Source: Paenibacillaceae bacterium (lineage in GTDB: Bacteria; Bacillota; Bacilli; Paenibacillales; Paenibacillaceae). Taken from it: DNA of 64,000 nt. Location: the NCBI GenBank assembly GCA_900766135.1, contig CAAFUF010000017.1, positions 1 to 64,000 of the forward strand, written 5' to 3'. Numbering within the stretch: the first letter of the stretch is position 1; every line of letters starts with the position of its first letter. The notes beneath the pieces are model-generated. The model had not been told where the DNA came from and made no database searches. It was given only the letters and a program-made list of their open reading frames with translations. Shown in pieces: positions 1-8,387 of this stretch. The translations under genes were made by a program, and so were the position numbers.

Positions 1-866
1 CGCCTCGTCCTGCGACGAGGCCGCCCGCAGCGAACCCGGCCGCGCCAAGCGCCGGCCGGGAGGCCCCGGGCCGGCGCCCGGCGAAAGCGCCGGCGGAGCG
101 CGCGCGGCCTACGACGCGGCCCGCGCAAACACCGGGCAGCGGGGCGCAAGCCGCCCCGCCGGCCCGGCCGGCACCGCCACCGCAGGTACCGGCGGCGGAA
201 GTGGCCGCCGCCCGTGAAACGGCGGGCGGCGCTGCCGCCAGAGGGCGGCCTTCACACGGCCGCTCCCTGGCGGGGTTCACCGATCTCGTTGCGATCGGTA
301 CCTCCACAGGAGGCCCCAAGGCGCTGAAAGCGGTCTTGGAGAAAATACCGGGCGACTTTCCGGCACCCATCGTCATCGTGCAGCATATGCCGCCAAACTT
401 CACTAAGTCGCTCGCTCAACGATTGAACAGCTTATGCGAATTGAATGTCATTGAGGCGGAGGAAGGACAGGAATTGCAGAGTGGTACGGCATACATTGCT
501 CCGGGAGGTTTCCATATGAACGTCGTGCCTAGTCCTGCGGGCGGTTACCGCGTCCATTTGACGAAAACGGAACCCTGCAACGGACATCGACCTTCGGTGG
601 ACGTCTTGTACGAATCGCTGCTCCCGTTGAAAGCGCTGAAACGTCATATCGTACTGTTGACGGGGATGGGCAGCGATGGGGCGAAAGTCATGAAGCGGCT
701 GCATGACGCTGGCGTGACTTCCACCATTGCCGAGAGCGAAGAGACGTGCGTCGTATTCGGAATGCCGCGCTCGGCAATCGAACTGAAATGCGTCAGCCAT
801 GTATTGCCGCTATACGAAATTGGCCCCAAGCTTGTACAAGAGGTAGCGAAAAAAGTCAGCTATTGA
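1..866 (+). CDS. cheB: CheB protein-glutamate methylesterase, 5'-truncated by window edge
   Basis: Demethylates (and deamidates) methyl-accepting chemotaxis receptors. Only the linker and the catalytic domain are in the window; the reading frame is open from base 3, so the response-regulator receiver domain must lie upstream and the GTG at 201 is not the true start. The visible linker (about 3-270) is extremely rich in Pro, Ala and Arg and in GC. The methylesterase domain carries the catalytic serine motif GTSTGGP (about 299-319), the histidine in VQHMPP (about 379) and the aspartate in TGMGSDGA (about 660). First gene of a cheB-A-W-C-D-sigD order as in B. subtilis; upstream genes would be expected to be flhF/flhG. 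The family assignment is secure. Confidence 0.96.
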   Translation, partial: PRPATRPPAANPAAPSAGREAPGRRPAKAPAERARPTTRPAQTPGSGAQAAPPARPAPPPQVPAAEVAAARETAGGAAARGRPSHGRSLAGFTDLVAIGTSTGGPKALKAVLEKIPGDFPAPIVIVQHMPPNFTKSLAQRLNSLCELNVIEAEEGQELQSGTAYIAPGGFHMNVVPSPAGGYRVHLTKTEPCNGHRPSVDVLYESLLPLKALKRHIVLLTGMGSDGAKVMKRLHDAGVTSTIAESEETCVVFGMPRSAIELKCVSHVLPLYEIGPKLVQEVAKKVSY

Positions 867-906
867 TTTCTGCCCGACTTTTTTGGCTAACCGCTTAAAT
901 GGAGAG

Positions 907-931
907 TTCAAAAAGAAAAGGTCTTTTTGAA
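907..931 (+). repeat. Hairpin between cheB and cheA (AGTTCAAAAAG family)
   Basis: Perfect 9-bp inverted repeat TTCAAAAAG / CTTTTTGAA with a 7-nt loop. No T-run follows, so it is not a standard terminator. A near-identical palindrome lies at 23656-23687 between rimP and nusA, which suggests a dispersed element or a shared RNA-processing hairpin. Confidence 0.6.
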
Positions 932-979
932 TCGCTCTAAAGTTGTAAATTATGGATCTCTTGGAGGAGGTGCCTCACC

Positions 980-3049
980 ATGGACATGAATCAGTATTTA
1001 TCCATGTTTATCGATGAGTCGAACGATCATTTGCAATCATTAAACGAAAAAATGCTGGAGCTGGAAAGCAACCCTGACGATATTAGCATCGTTCAGGTGA
1101 TTTTCCGGTCGGCCCATACGCTGAAAGGCATGGCGGCGACGATGGGGTTCGAGGATTTGTCTTCGCTCACGCACCAGATGGAGAACGTGCTGGATCTGGT
1201 CCGGAATGAAAAACTAAAAATGCAGGACTTTATTTTCGACACCCTGTTCAAGAGTCTGGATGCCTTGCAAATGATGGTGCAGGACATTACCCAGGGCGGC
1301 GAAGGCAAAGCGGACGTCAGCGAGATCGTCGCTTCGCTGCAGTCGATCGTACGCGGGGATTTCGCCGGAGGCGAAATCCCGGCAGCAAGCAATCCGGCAG
1401 CCGGGACCGCAGCTTCAGGCACCTCGGCCATCCAGCTGGATCAATACCAATTCTCCGTATTGGAACAGTCCATTACGGAAGGACATAAAGTGCTGTACAT
1501 CGATGTAGCGATCCGTGAGGATTGCCAATTGAAAGCGGCGCGGGCATACCTCGTCTTCGACCTCTTGGAAAGATACGGGGAAATCGTAAAATCTTCACCC
1601 TCCGTACAAGAAATCGAACAAGAAAAATTCGACCGCAGCTTCTCGCTTTATTACATAACCCAAAAAGAGGCTGCCGAGATCCAAAGCATGATCCTGAATC
1701 TGTCGGAAATCGATTCGGCTCAGGTTGCGGCGCTGGACCATGAAACTCTGGCACAGCTCACTTCCGGGGCGAAGGAGACGGCGGCCGCGGCCGAAGCAGT
1801 AGCGCCTGCTCCTGCTCCAAGCGAAGCGGCACCGGCCAAGCCGGCTGCAGTTGCCGAAGCCAAGACCAACGCTCGCCCTGCCGCGGCAGCCTCCGCTCCT
1901 TCCCGAACGATCCGGGTCGATATCGACCGCCTGGACGTGCTGATGAATCTCCTCAGCGAGCTGTTGATTGACCGCGCCCGCTTGGAACAGTTGGCCGAAG
2001 AAGTCAAACGCAGCGACTTAACCGAAACGGTAGAGCATATGAGCCGGGTCGGCAGCGATTTACAGAACATCGTGCTGAAGCTGCGCATGGTGCCGGTCGA
2101 TACCGTATTTAACCGCTTCCCGCGGATGGTTCGCGACTTGGCGAAATCGCTTGACAAGAAAATCGACCTGAACATCGTCGGCGCGGAGACGGAGCTGGAC
2201 CGCACGGTCATCGACGAAATCGGCGATCCTTTGGTGCATCTGCTTCGAAATGCGGTGGACCACGGGGTGGAATCCACGGCCGAACGGATTGCTGCAGGCA
2301 AGCCGGAAACCGGAACCGTTCAGCTCCGCGCCTTCCATAGCGGCAATCACGTGTTTATCGAAATCGAGGATGACGGACACGGCATCGACCGCAGCAAGGT
2401 TTTGCAAAAAGCGATCAAGAACGGCGTCGTGAAAGAAAGCGAAGCCGCCGCCATGTCGGACGAGCAGGTGTTCATGCTGCTGTTCGCTCCGGGCTTTAGT
2501 ACCGCGGACGTCATTTCCGACATCTCCGGACGCGGCGTTGGACTGGACGTCGTCAAATCCAAAATCGAATCTTTGAGCGGGGTCGTTTCCGTCGAGTCGA
2601 AACTGGGTTCCGGGACGAAGTTTTCGGTTCAACTCCCATTGACCTTGTCGATCATTTCGGCGATGCTGATCAAGGTCGGGACCGAGAAATATGCGATTCC
2701 TTTGTCCTCGATCGTCGAAACCGGCTTAATCCGTCGCGAACAGGTTCGGGAAGTTCACGGCTATACGATGGTAGCTTACCGCGATACGCATATTCCGTTG
2801 ATGTCGCTCGCCAAGCTGTTTGACATTCCAGGCTTCTCCGAAAACGACGAAGAGGAAACGGAAATTGTCGTTATCCGCAAAGGGGAACGTTTGGCCGCAT
2901 TAACGGTGGAAGATTTCATCGGCCAAAGCGAGATCGTTATTAAGAATCTGGGCAAGTATCTGCCGTCGGTGCAAGGGGTTGCCGGAGCAACGATATTGGG
3001 CGACGGTCAAGTCGCGCTCATCATTGATCCGAATGCTTTCATTAAATAA
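980..3049 (+). CDS. cheA: CheA chemotaxis histidine kinase
   Basis: Autophosphorylating kinase that phosphorylates CheY and CheB in the receptor array. 689 aa, the usual length. Domains in order: Hpt (1-105) with phospho-His46 in SAHTLKGM; P2 response-regulator docking region (about 150-255); an Ala/Pro linker (about 265-305); dimerisation helices (305-370); HATPase with N box HLLRNAVDHG (about 420), G1 EDDGHGID (about 462) and G2 GRGVGLDVV (about 517); C-terminal CheW-like domain (about 545-685). The start follows a GGAGGAGGTG ribosome binding site. It lies 113 bp after cheB, with a hairpin in the gap, and 32 bp before cheW. Confidence 0.98.
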   Translation: MDMNQYLSMFIDESNDHLQSLNEKMLELESNPDDISIVQVIFRSAHTLKGMAATMGFEDLSSLTHQMENVLDLVRNEKLKMQDFIFDTLFKSLDALQMMVQDITQGGEGKADVSEIVASLQSIVRGDFAGGEIPAASNPAAGTAASGTSAIQLDQYQFSVLEQSITEGHKVLYIDVAIREDCQLKAARAYLVFDLLERYGEIVKSSPSVQEIEQEKFDRSFSLYYITQKEAAEIQSMILNLSEIDSAQVAALDHETLAQLTSGAKETAAAAEAVAPAPAPSEAAPAKPAAVAEAKTNARPAAAASAPSRTIRVDIDRLDVLMNLLSELLIDRARLEQLAEEVKRSDLTETVEHMSRVGSDLQNIVLKLRMVPVDTVFNRFPRMVRDLAKSLDKKIDLNIVGAETELDRTVIDEIGDPLVHLLRNAVDHGVESTAERIAAGKPETGTVQLRAFHSGNHVFIEIEDDGHGIDRSKVLQKAIKNGVVKESEAAAMSDEQVFMLLFAPGFSTADVISDISGRGVGLDVVKSKIESLSGVVSVESKLGSGTKFSVQLPLTLSIISAMLIKVGTEKYAIPLSSIVETGLIRREQVREVHGYTMVAYRDTHIPLMSLAKLFDIPGFSENDEEETEIVVIRKGERLAALTVEDFIGQSEIVIKNLGKYLPSVQGVAGATILGDGQVALIIDPNAFIK

Positions 3050-3081
3050 GGCCAGTTTTACACTCTAAGGAGGGTTTCCAC

Positions 3082-3543
3082 ATGGGAGAGGAATTGAAAG
3101 TCATCGTTTTTAAATTGGGTCATGAGGAATACGGCATCGACGTGGACAAGGTCCAAACGATTGAGCGCATGATGCCGATTACCCGCGTTCCCAAAACGTA
3201 TGCATTCGTCAAAGGGGTCATCAATCTGCGCGGCGTGGTCATTCCGGTTATCGATCTGCGCGGTCGCTTTGGACTGCCGGAAGCCGAATACACCGATCAA
3301 ACCCGGATCATCATCGTATCGGCGAACGAAATGGAAGTCGGATTCATCGTGGATTCCGCCAACGATGTGATCGACCTGAATACCGATTTGATCGACTCGC
3401 CGCCGGATGTGGTTGGAGGCATTAAAGCCAAATATCTTCACGGGGTCGCCCGCATTTCCGAGGAACGCTTGCTCGTGATGCTGAATCTGTCGGAAGTGTT
3501 AAGCCGGAAGGAAATCATTCAATTGGAAAGCTTAGAGGGCTAA
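3082..3543 (+). CDS. cheW: CheW coupling protein
   Basis: Scaffold that couples CheA to chemoreceptors. 153 aa, a single CheW-like SH3-type domain throughout; the motif VKGVINLRGVVIPVIDLR is the conserved CheW core, followed by the typical NDVIDL segment. ATG start after TAAGGAGGG. Three bases separate its stop from the GTG of cheC, so the two are very probably cotranscribed. CheV is excluded because no receiver domain is present. Confidence 0.97.
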   Translation: MGEELKVIVFKLGHEEYGIDVDKVQTIERMMPITRVPKTYAFVKGVINLRGVVIPVIDLRGRFGLPEAEYTDQTRIIIVSANEMEVGFIVDSANDVIDLNTDLIDSPPDVVGGIKAKYLHGVARISEERLLVMLNLSEVLSRKEIIQLESLEG

Positions 3544-3546
3544 ACC

Positions 3547-4176
3547 GTGGATTTGTTCAAAGGGTTTGAAGACTTCAAAATGGACATTTTAAAGGAAGTG
3601 GGCAATATCGGAGCGGGCAACGCCGCTACCGCGCTGTCCAAGCTGCTGGACAAGCCGATCGATATGGCCGTTCCCAAGGTCCAGATGCTTCCGTTCGAAG
3701 CGATTGCGGATCGCGTCGGCGGTGCGGAGAACCTGGTGCTGGCGGTGTTCTTCCGCGTAGAAGGGGAGGCGCCGGGTAATCTGTTCTTCATCCTGAGCCC
3801 GGAGGCAGCGAAGAAGCTGCTGCATCGTTTGGCCGGCATCACCGTGGATAATGAAGAAACGTTCTCGGAGATGGAATGGTCGGCATTATCGGAGATCGGA
3901 AATATTTTGGCCGGGTCGTATTTGTCGTCGCTGGCCGACTTCACTTCCCTGTCGATGTCGCCTACCGTTCCTGCCCTGGCCCTTGATATGGCGGGTGCGA
4001 TCTTGAGTTACGGACTCCTGCAGTTTGGTGAAATGGGGGATTCCGCCCTGCTGATTGATACGACTTTTATTGAAGGCCATCATGAGGTGGAAGGACAATT
4101 CTTCCTCATTCCTGATCCGGACTCATTCGCCAAAATCTTTGAAGCGCTTGGGGTACCCATTGATCATGATCGATGA
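3547..4176 (+). CDS. cheC: CheC CheY-P phosphatase
   Basis: Dephosphorylates CheY-P and, with CheD, forms part of the adaptation system of Bacillus-type chemotaxis. 209 aa, GTG start. The tandem CheC/CheX active-site pattern is intact in both halves: E17/N20 in KEVGNIGAGN and E116/N119 in SEIGNILAG, so both phosphatase centres should work. It overlaps the start of cheD by 11 bp, consistent with translational coupling and with CheC-CheD complex formation. FliY is unlikely because no C-terminal SpoA domain is present. Confidence 0.96.
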   Translation: MDLFKGFEDFKMDILKEVGNIGAGNAATALSKLLDKPIDMAVPKVQMLPFEAIADRVGGAENLVLAVFFRVEGEAPGNLFFILSPEAAKKLLHRLAGITVDNEETFSEMEWSALSEIGNILAGSYLSSLADFTSLSMSPTVPALALDMAGAILSYGLLQFGEMGDSALLIDTTFIEGHHEVEGQFFLIPDPDSFAKIFEALGVPIDHDR

Positions 4177-4663
4177 GCAATATATCGTCAAGGTGGGCAT
4201 GGCCGAGTTGAATGTCATTACTCAGCAGGGATTGATACGAACAACCGGTCTGGGCTCCTGCGTCGGGCTGACTTTATTTGATCCGCAGCTCAAAGTAGCC
4301 GGCCTTGCACATGTGATGCTGCCTTCCTCGGATATCGCCCGGGAAGGGGCGCTGAATATCGCCAAATATGCGGATACCGCCATCCCGGCGCTGTTCCGGA
4401 AGTTGTTGGAGCTAGGTGCGGCTCCTGGCCGCCTGGTCGCCAAAATGGCCGGCGGTTCGCAAATGTTTACTTTTGCCAGCAGCGGCGATTCGATGCGAAT
4501 CGGTCCGCGTAATGTAGAATCTTGCAAGCAACAGCTGTCCGAGCTAAGCATCCCTTTGCTCGCGGAAGATACGGGCGGCAATTATGGCCGTACCATCGAA
4601 TTGGACAGCATGACGGGGATCTTATATGTGCGAAGTGTACAAATGGGGATAAAGGAATTGTAG
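4166..4663 (+). CDS. cheD: CheD receptor glutamine deamidase
   Basis: Deamidates receptor glutamines and modulates CheC. 165 aa from the ATG inside the end of cheC; the frame is open further upstream but the family N-terminus (short lead into VKVGMAELNV) supports 4166. Catalytic Cys32 in GLGSCVG and His49 in LAHVMLP are present, followed by KMAGGSQMF, another conserved CheD block. Two bases separate its stop from the next gene, which places it firmly in the che operon. Confidence 0.96.
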   Translation: MIDEQYIVKVGMAELNVITQQGLIRTTGLGSCVGLTLFDPQLKVAGLAHVMLPSSDIAREGALNIAKYADTAIPALFRKLLELGAAPGRLVAKMAGGSQMFTFASSGDSMRIGPRNVESCKQQLSELSIPLLAEDTGGNYGRTIELDSMTGILYVRSVQMGIKEL

Positions 4664-4665
4664 CC

Positions 4666-5088
4666 ATGCCAGGAAAATTGAGATATTACTTGTTGTCGGG
4701 CTTGATCGGTTTTCTGATTACGTTTGCCGTTTCGGCGGGGAACAATTTGTTCATGACCAGCTTTATCCGAGGTCTCATTTCTTTTGCCGTTTGGTTCCTG
4801 CTTGCGTTTGCGGCAAGCTGGATGCTTGGGTTTCTGAAGGAAATGCCAGGGAATTACGTTTCGGCGAGCGAAACGGTCCCGGCGGCCGAAGAAGGCAAGG
4901 GCGGCAATCTTGACCTGATGACGCCGGATGAAAGCGAGCAGCTAGGCGAGCTGTTAAAGCCTGCTCCGGCCGCTTCGGATGTGGAGATGCAATTTGCACC
5001 ACTGAATCCGCCCAAATTAGTAAAGACACCTGACGACAAAGATCCTGAAGAGCTGGTTAAGGTCGTTCGTCACCTGACAGAACAATAA
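4666..5088 (+). CDS. Small membrane protein of unknown function between cheD and sigD
   Basis: 140 aa, not recognised. The N-terminal half has two predicted membrane helices (about residues 7-25 and 31-52, hydrophobic and aromatic, with short loops) and the C-terminal half is soluble, acidic and Pro-rich with no domain I know. ATG at 4666, two bases after the cheD stop, and the next gene is sigD 15 bp on, so it is a true operon member. B. subtilis has no gene in this slot, which makes it a lineage addition to the motility operon. A role at the membrane in chemotaxis or flagellar control is inference from position only. Confidence 0.8.
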   Translation: MPGKLRYYLLSGLIGFLITFAVSAGNNLFMTSFIRGLISFAVWFLLAFAASWMLGFLKEMPGNYVSASETVPAAEEGKGGNLDLMTPDESEQLGELLKPAPAASDVEMQFAPLNPPKLVKTPDDKDPEELVKVVRHLTEQ

Positions 5089-5103
5089 GGAGGGTGAAGG
5101 CAA

Positions 5104-5892
5104 TTGAACGAACGGAAGACATCCACTCTGAATTATGCCGACCTTTGGGAAAGTTGGAAAGAGCGCGGCGATTTGGAGGCCAAGAAACAACTTATCGAGA
5201 AGTATCTGTCTATTGTCGACTACGTTTCAGGACGTCTCGCCGTCGGCTTGCCCAAAAACGTATCTAAGGACGATCTCGCCAGTAACGGTGTCATGGGATT
5301 GATCGATGCGGTCGAAAAGTTTGATTACAAACGTGGACTTCAATTCGAGACCTATGCATCTTGGCGGGTTCGGGGCGCAATTTTGGACGGCCTGCGGCAG
5401 GGGGACTGGGTTCCCCGATCCGTAAGAGAGAAAGCCAAGAAAATCGAAGAGGGATACCAGCATTTGGAGCAGCAATATCTCCGCTCTGTCACTGATTCCG
5501 AGATGAGTTCCTATTTAAATATCAGCGAGAAAGATTTTCAAAGCATGCTCCAGGATGTTGCCGTCATGACGCTTTGTTCCCTGGAGGATCCGATTCGCGA
5601 AGAAGAATCGGAGACTCGTCTTACTTTACTCGTTGACGAAAAAGCAAAAAACCCGGATTATAAAGTCAGGGAGTTTTATTTGCGCGATTCCCTTGCCAAA
5701 GGGATCGAGAAGTTGACCGAGAAAGAGCGCACGGTCGTCTCCCTGTTGTATTACGAGGATTTATCCTTGAGCGAAATCGCCGAGGTCATGTCTTTGTCGC
5801 CTTCGCGGATTTCGCAGTTGCATTCCAAGGCGATATTACGCCTTCGCGGCAGCTTGGAAAAGCAACGAGATCTGTTAATGCGCGAAGACTGA
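5104..5892 (+). CDS. sigD: RNA polymerase sigma factor SigD (FliA type)
   Basis: Directs transcription of late flagellar, chemotaxis and autolysin genes. 262 aa, TTG start 7-8 nt after AAGGAGGGTGAAGG. Region 2 is visible as the ASNGVMGLIDAVEKFDY and FETYASWRVRGAILDGLR stretches, region 3 follows, and the C-terminal region 4.2 helix-turn-helix reads LSLSEIAEVMSLSPSRISQL. Its position after cheD is as in B. subtilis. The length and the FliA-specific ILDGLRQGDWVPRSVR block distinguish it from SigB/SigF-type factors. Confidence 0.97.
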   Translation: MNERKTSTLNYADLWESWKERGDLEAKKQLIEKYLSIVDYVSGRLAVGLPKNVSKDDLASNGVMGLIDAVEKFDYKRGLQFETYASWRVRGAILDGLRQGDWVPRSVREKAKKIEEGYQHLEQQYLRSVTDSEMSSYLNISEKDFQSMLQDVAVMTLCSLEDPIREEESETRLTLLVDEKAKNPDYKVREFYLRDSLAKGIEKLTEKERTVVSLLYYEDLSLSEIAEVMSLSPSRISQLHSKAILRLRGSLEKQRDLLMRED

Positions 5893-5937
5893 CGGGTTAT
5901 TTTTTAGCGAGTGTATGATGGAGGGAGGAACGGCTTC

Positions 5938-7347
5938 GTGGAACTTCTGGATGATTTAAAGCAGATCCTGAGTGTTACGCTGAACGATGATAAGACGGTG
6001 GCCTATCTGCAGTTTTTGAAGAAGGAAGACGATTTTGCCTGTACGGCAGATGCTCTGCTTCAATTCCTGAAAAGCGAAGGCTTGAAATACGGGATTCAGG
6101 AAGATATCGTAAAGCGTTTCGCGGCGAATCCAAAGGAGTACTTTTTCAGCAAGACGCCGATTGCCATGGGACAGGAACCGATTCACGGGGAAAACGGGTT
6201 TATCCGCCATGCGATTTCCCTTGACGATGACAATCAGCATCGACCCGTTGAATCTGAAGACGGAAAGGTCGATTTAAAGGATGTCACGCGGTTGAACAAT
6301 ATCCGCAAGGGTCAACTGATCGCTGAGCTTGCGCCTCCTGTTCCCGGCCGCCCCGGCACGGCGGTGACCGGCGAACCGATTCCTTGCCGCGAAGGCAAAG
6401 AGGCCCGGTTCAAAATCGGAAAGAACGTGGTGCTGAACCCGGAACAGACCGCGATGTACGCAGCCATTGACGGTCTGGTGACGCGGACGGATAAAGGCAA
6501 GCTGAATGTGTTCCCGGTCTATGAGATTAACGGGGACGTGGATTACAGTATCGGGAATATCGATTTCGTAGGAACGGTCGTTGTCCGCGGGAATGTGCTG
6601 ACGGGGTTTCGAATCAGCGCTGCCGGGGACATTCGCGTCGTTGGCGGGGTTGAAGGGGCTGAATTGTTTGCGGAAGGGTCCATCGAAATTACCGGAGGCA
6701 TTATCGGATACAACAAAGGCCTAATTAAAGCGGGACACAACATCAAAAGCTCGTTTATCCAGGACGCCAACGTCCAGGCGAGCGAAGACGTGATCGTCTC
6801 GCAGAGCATCATGCACTCCAATATTCGTGCCGGACGCGACGTCATTTGCAGCGGCGCCAAAGGTTTGATCGTCGGGGGGAATATCCAGGCAGGCGAGAAG
6901 GTGGTTGCAAGGATTATCGGTAACCCGATGTCGACAACAACCTCGATCGAAGTCGGGGCCTTGCCGGAGCTTCGCAACGAGTTGCAAGAACTGCGCCAAC
7001 AGGTCAAGGATCAGCTTGCTAACTTGGACAAAACGGAGAAGGCGCTTACTTTGCTGGATCAGCTCGCTTCCATGGGCAAGTTGACCCCGGATAAAGTAGA
7101 GATGCGATCGAAGCTCAATATGACCAAGAAATCCAACATGCAGGAACTCAACTTGATGAAGGAACGCATGCTGACGATAGAAAAGGCGCTCGAGGATACC
7201 GGTAAAGCCCGGGTCGACGTCCTCAAAATGATTTACGGCGGATCCAAGATCGTCATCGGGAGATATACCAAATACATTAAAGAGCCCATTTCGCGAATGT
7301 CCTTTTACTTTAGCGAAGGGGATATTTCCATGTCGGCTTACATCTAG
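5938..7347 (+). CDS. FapA/DUF342 family polymer-forming-like protein
   Basis: 469 aa from GTG 5938, chosen because GGAGGGAGG sits 9 nt upstream; an earlier in-frame GTG (5911) lacks a site. The N-terminal 80 residues are mixed alpha/beta; the middle is the DUF342/FapA core with the PPVPGRPGTAVTGEPI segment and a repeating beta-helix-like pattern (GDVDYSIGNIDFVG, GNVLTG, GDIRVVGGVEGA, GSIEITGG); the C-terminal 120 residues form a charged coiled coil. The family has been linked to cell-surface, flagellar or bactofilin-like assemblies, but the biochemical role is unknown. Its position directly after sigD suggests motility or envelope function by inference. Confidence 0.88.
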   Translation: MELLDDLKQILSVTLNDDKTVAYLQFLKKEDDFACTADALLQFLKSEGLKYGIQEDIVKRFAANPKEYFFSKTPIAMGQEPIHGENGFIRHAISLDDDNQHRPVESEDGKVDLKDVTRLNNIRKGQLIAELAPPVPGRPGTAVTGEPIPCREGKEARFKIGKNVVLNPEQTAMYAAIDGLVTRTDKGKLNVFPVYEINGDVDYSIGNIDFVGTVVVRGNVLTGFRISAAGDIRVVGGVEGAELFAEGSIEITGGIIGYNKGLIKAGHNIKSSFIQDANVQASEDVIVSQSIMHSNIRAGRDVICSGAKGLIVGGNIQAGEKVVARIIGNPMSTTTSIEVGALPELRNELQELRQQVKDQLANLDKTEKALTLLDQLASMGKLTPDKVEMRSKLNMTKKSNMQELNLMKERMLTIEKALEDTGKARVDVLKMIYGGSKIVIGRYTKYIKEPISRMSFYFSEGDISMSAYI

Positions 7348-7410
7348 TAAAGGCACTCATCGAAACGATATTCGAATTATCCATTCTCTTCGTTTAAATG
7401 AGGTGATCCC

Positions 7411-7734
7411 ATGAATATGAAATCCGTGGAAATGCAAATCGCGGTCCCACGGACCAGCGAGGCGGGACGTGTTCAGCATGATCAGCAGCATCGACCTATT
7501 CTCGACCAAAGCCTATTATCGGTTCAAGCCTTAAAGGACAGCGAGATAGAGCGCCGGCGCAGTGCCGGCGTGGATGAGAGCGCCCAGAATACGACCGTAA
7601 GACGGGAAGGAAATGGTTCTTTCGCGCGGGAACAGGAACAACAGGGCCGTTCCGGGGAAAATCCCGACGAGCAGGCACAGGAGCATAGGGCGGAACATCC
7701 CTATAAAGGCCGGCACATCGACCTGTCTTTATAG
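7411..7734 (+). CDS. Hypothetical hydrophilic protein
   Basis: 107 aa, not recognised. Rich in Gln, Glu, Arg and Ser with no membrane segment, signal peptide or cysteine; it is predicted largely disordered, with an Arg-rich patch IERRRSAG in the middle. It is a credible gene because a GAGGTGATCCC ribosome binding site precedes the ATG, the gap to the next gene is short, and it is inside the same-strand operon. The composition does not suggest a catalytic role. Confidence 0.6.
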   Translation: MNMKSVEMQIAVPRTSEAGRVQHDQQHRPILDQSLLSVQALKDSEIERRRSAGVDESAQNTTVRREGNGSFAREQEQQGRSGENPDEQAQEHRAEHPYKGRHIDLSL

Positions 7735-7769
7735 AAGAGACCACATCAACGCAAAAGGTGAGGATTACA

Positions 7770-8387
7770 TTGTCATTTGGAGAGCCTTGGTTTTATATCG
7801 TATTGCTTGGGGCAGCGGCACTCGTCTATGCCCTGCTGCTTCCGGGCCGTCAATCCGCGGCGGTGCCCAAAGCGGATATGACTAGAGAGTTGGAAGCCAC
7901 CTTGGAGCAGTATATGGCGGAAATCGAAAACGAAAACCAAGAACTGATCGATATGGTCGCGCAGATGAAACAGGATTTCGTCTCCAAGCAGTTGGCACAG
8001 CAGGAGCAAATCGCCGAGCTGCGCCGGCGTCTGGGCGATGCGGAAGCTTCCGCGAAGCAATGCGAAACACGGCTTGCTCTCCTGGAAAGTGCCGGCGTAG
8101 AGAGGGCAGCCGGTGCTGCTTTTGTAGGGCAAGAGGCTGCGCCCCAAGCTCTGCTGCCACAGGATGACGCTGCGGCTGTCGGGGAGGCCGAAAGCCTAAC
8201 TCCAGGCCAAACGTCCTTGCCGAAGGAACCGGAGCCGCCGCAAGAGCAGGTTCGGGATCGGTATCCTGAACTGTTCGAGTTGTATGGCAAAGGGAAATCC
8301 ATCGACATGATTGCCAAAACGATGGGTCTTCAACGGGGCGAGGTCCAGCTGATCCTTCAGTTGGCCAAGAAGGAGGAGTCCCGATGA
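7770..8387 (+). CDS. SwrB-like / DUF6115-type membrane-anchored coiled-coil protein
   Basis: 205 aa from TTG 7770 (AAAAGGTGAGG 7 nt upstream; the in-frame GTG 7758 has no site). One N-terminal membrane helix (WFYIVLLGAAALVYALLL), then a long coiled coil (about 30-110), a low-complexity Ala/Glu/Pro linker, and a C-terminal 35-residue helical motif containing IDMIAKTMGLQRGEVQLIL, similar to the DUF6115 end and to the tail of B. subtilis SwrB. SwrB, encoded just after sigD in B. subtilis, promotes flagellar basal-body maturation. The positional match supports an SwrB-like role, but orthology is not proven. It overlaps the next gene by 4 bp. Confidence 0.7.
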   Translation: MSFGEPWFYIVLLGAAALVYALLLPGRQSAAVPKADMTRELEATLEQYMAEIENENQELIDMVAQMKQDFVSKQLAQQEQIAELRRRLGDAEASAKQCETRLALLESAGVERAAGAAFVGQEAAPQALLPQDDAAAVGEAESLTPGQTSLPKEPEPPQEQVRDRYPELFELYGKGKSIDMIAKTMGLQRGEVQLILQLAKKEESR

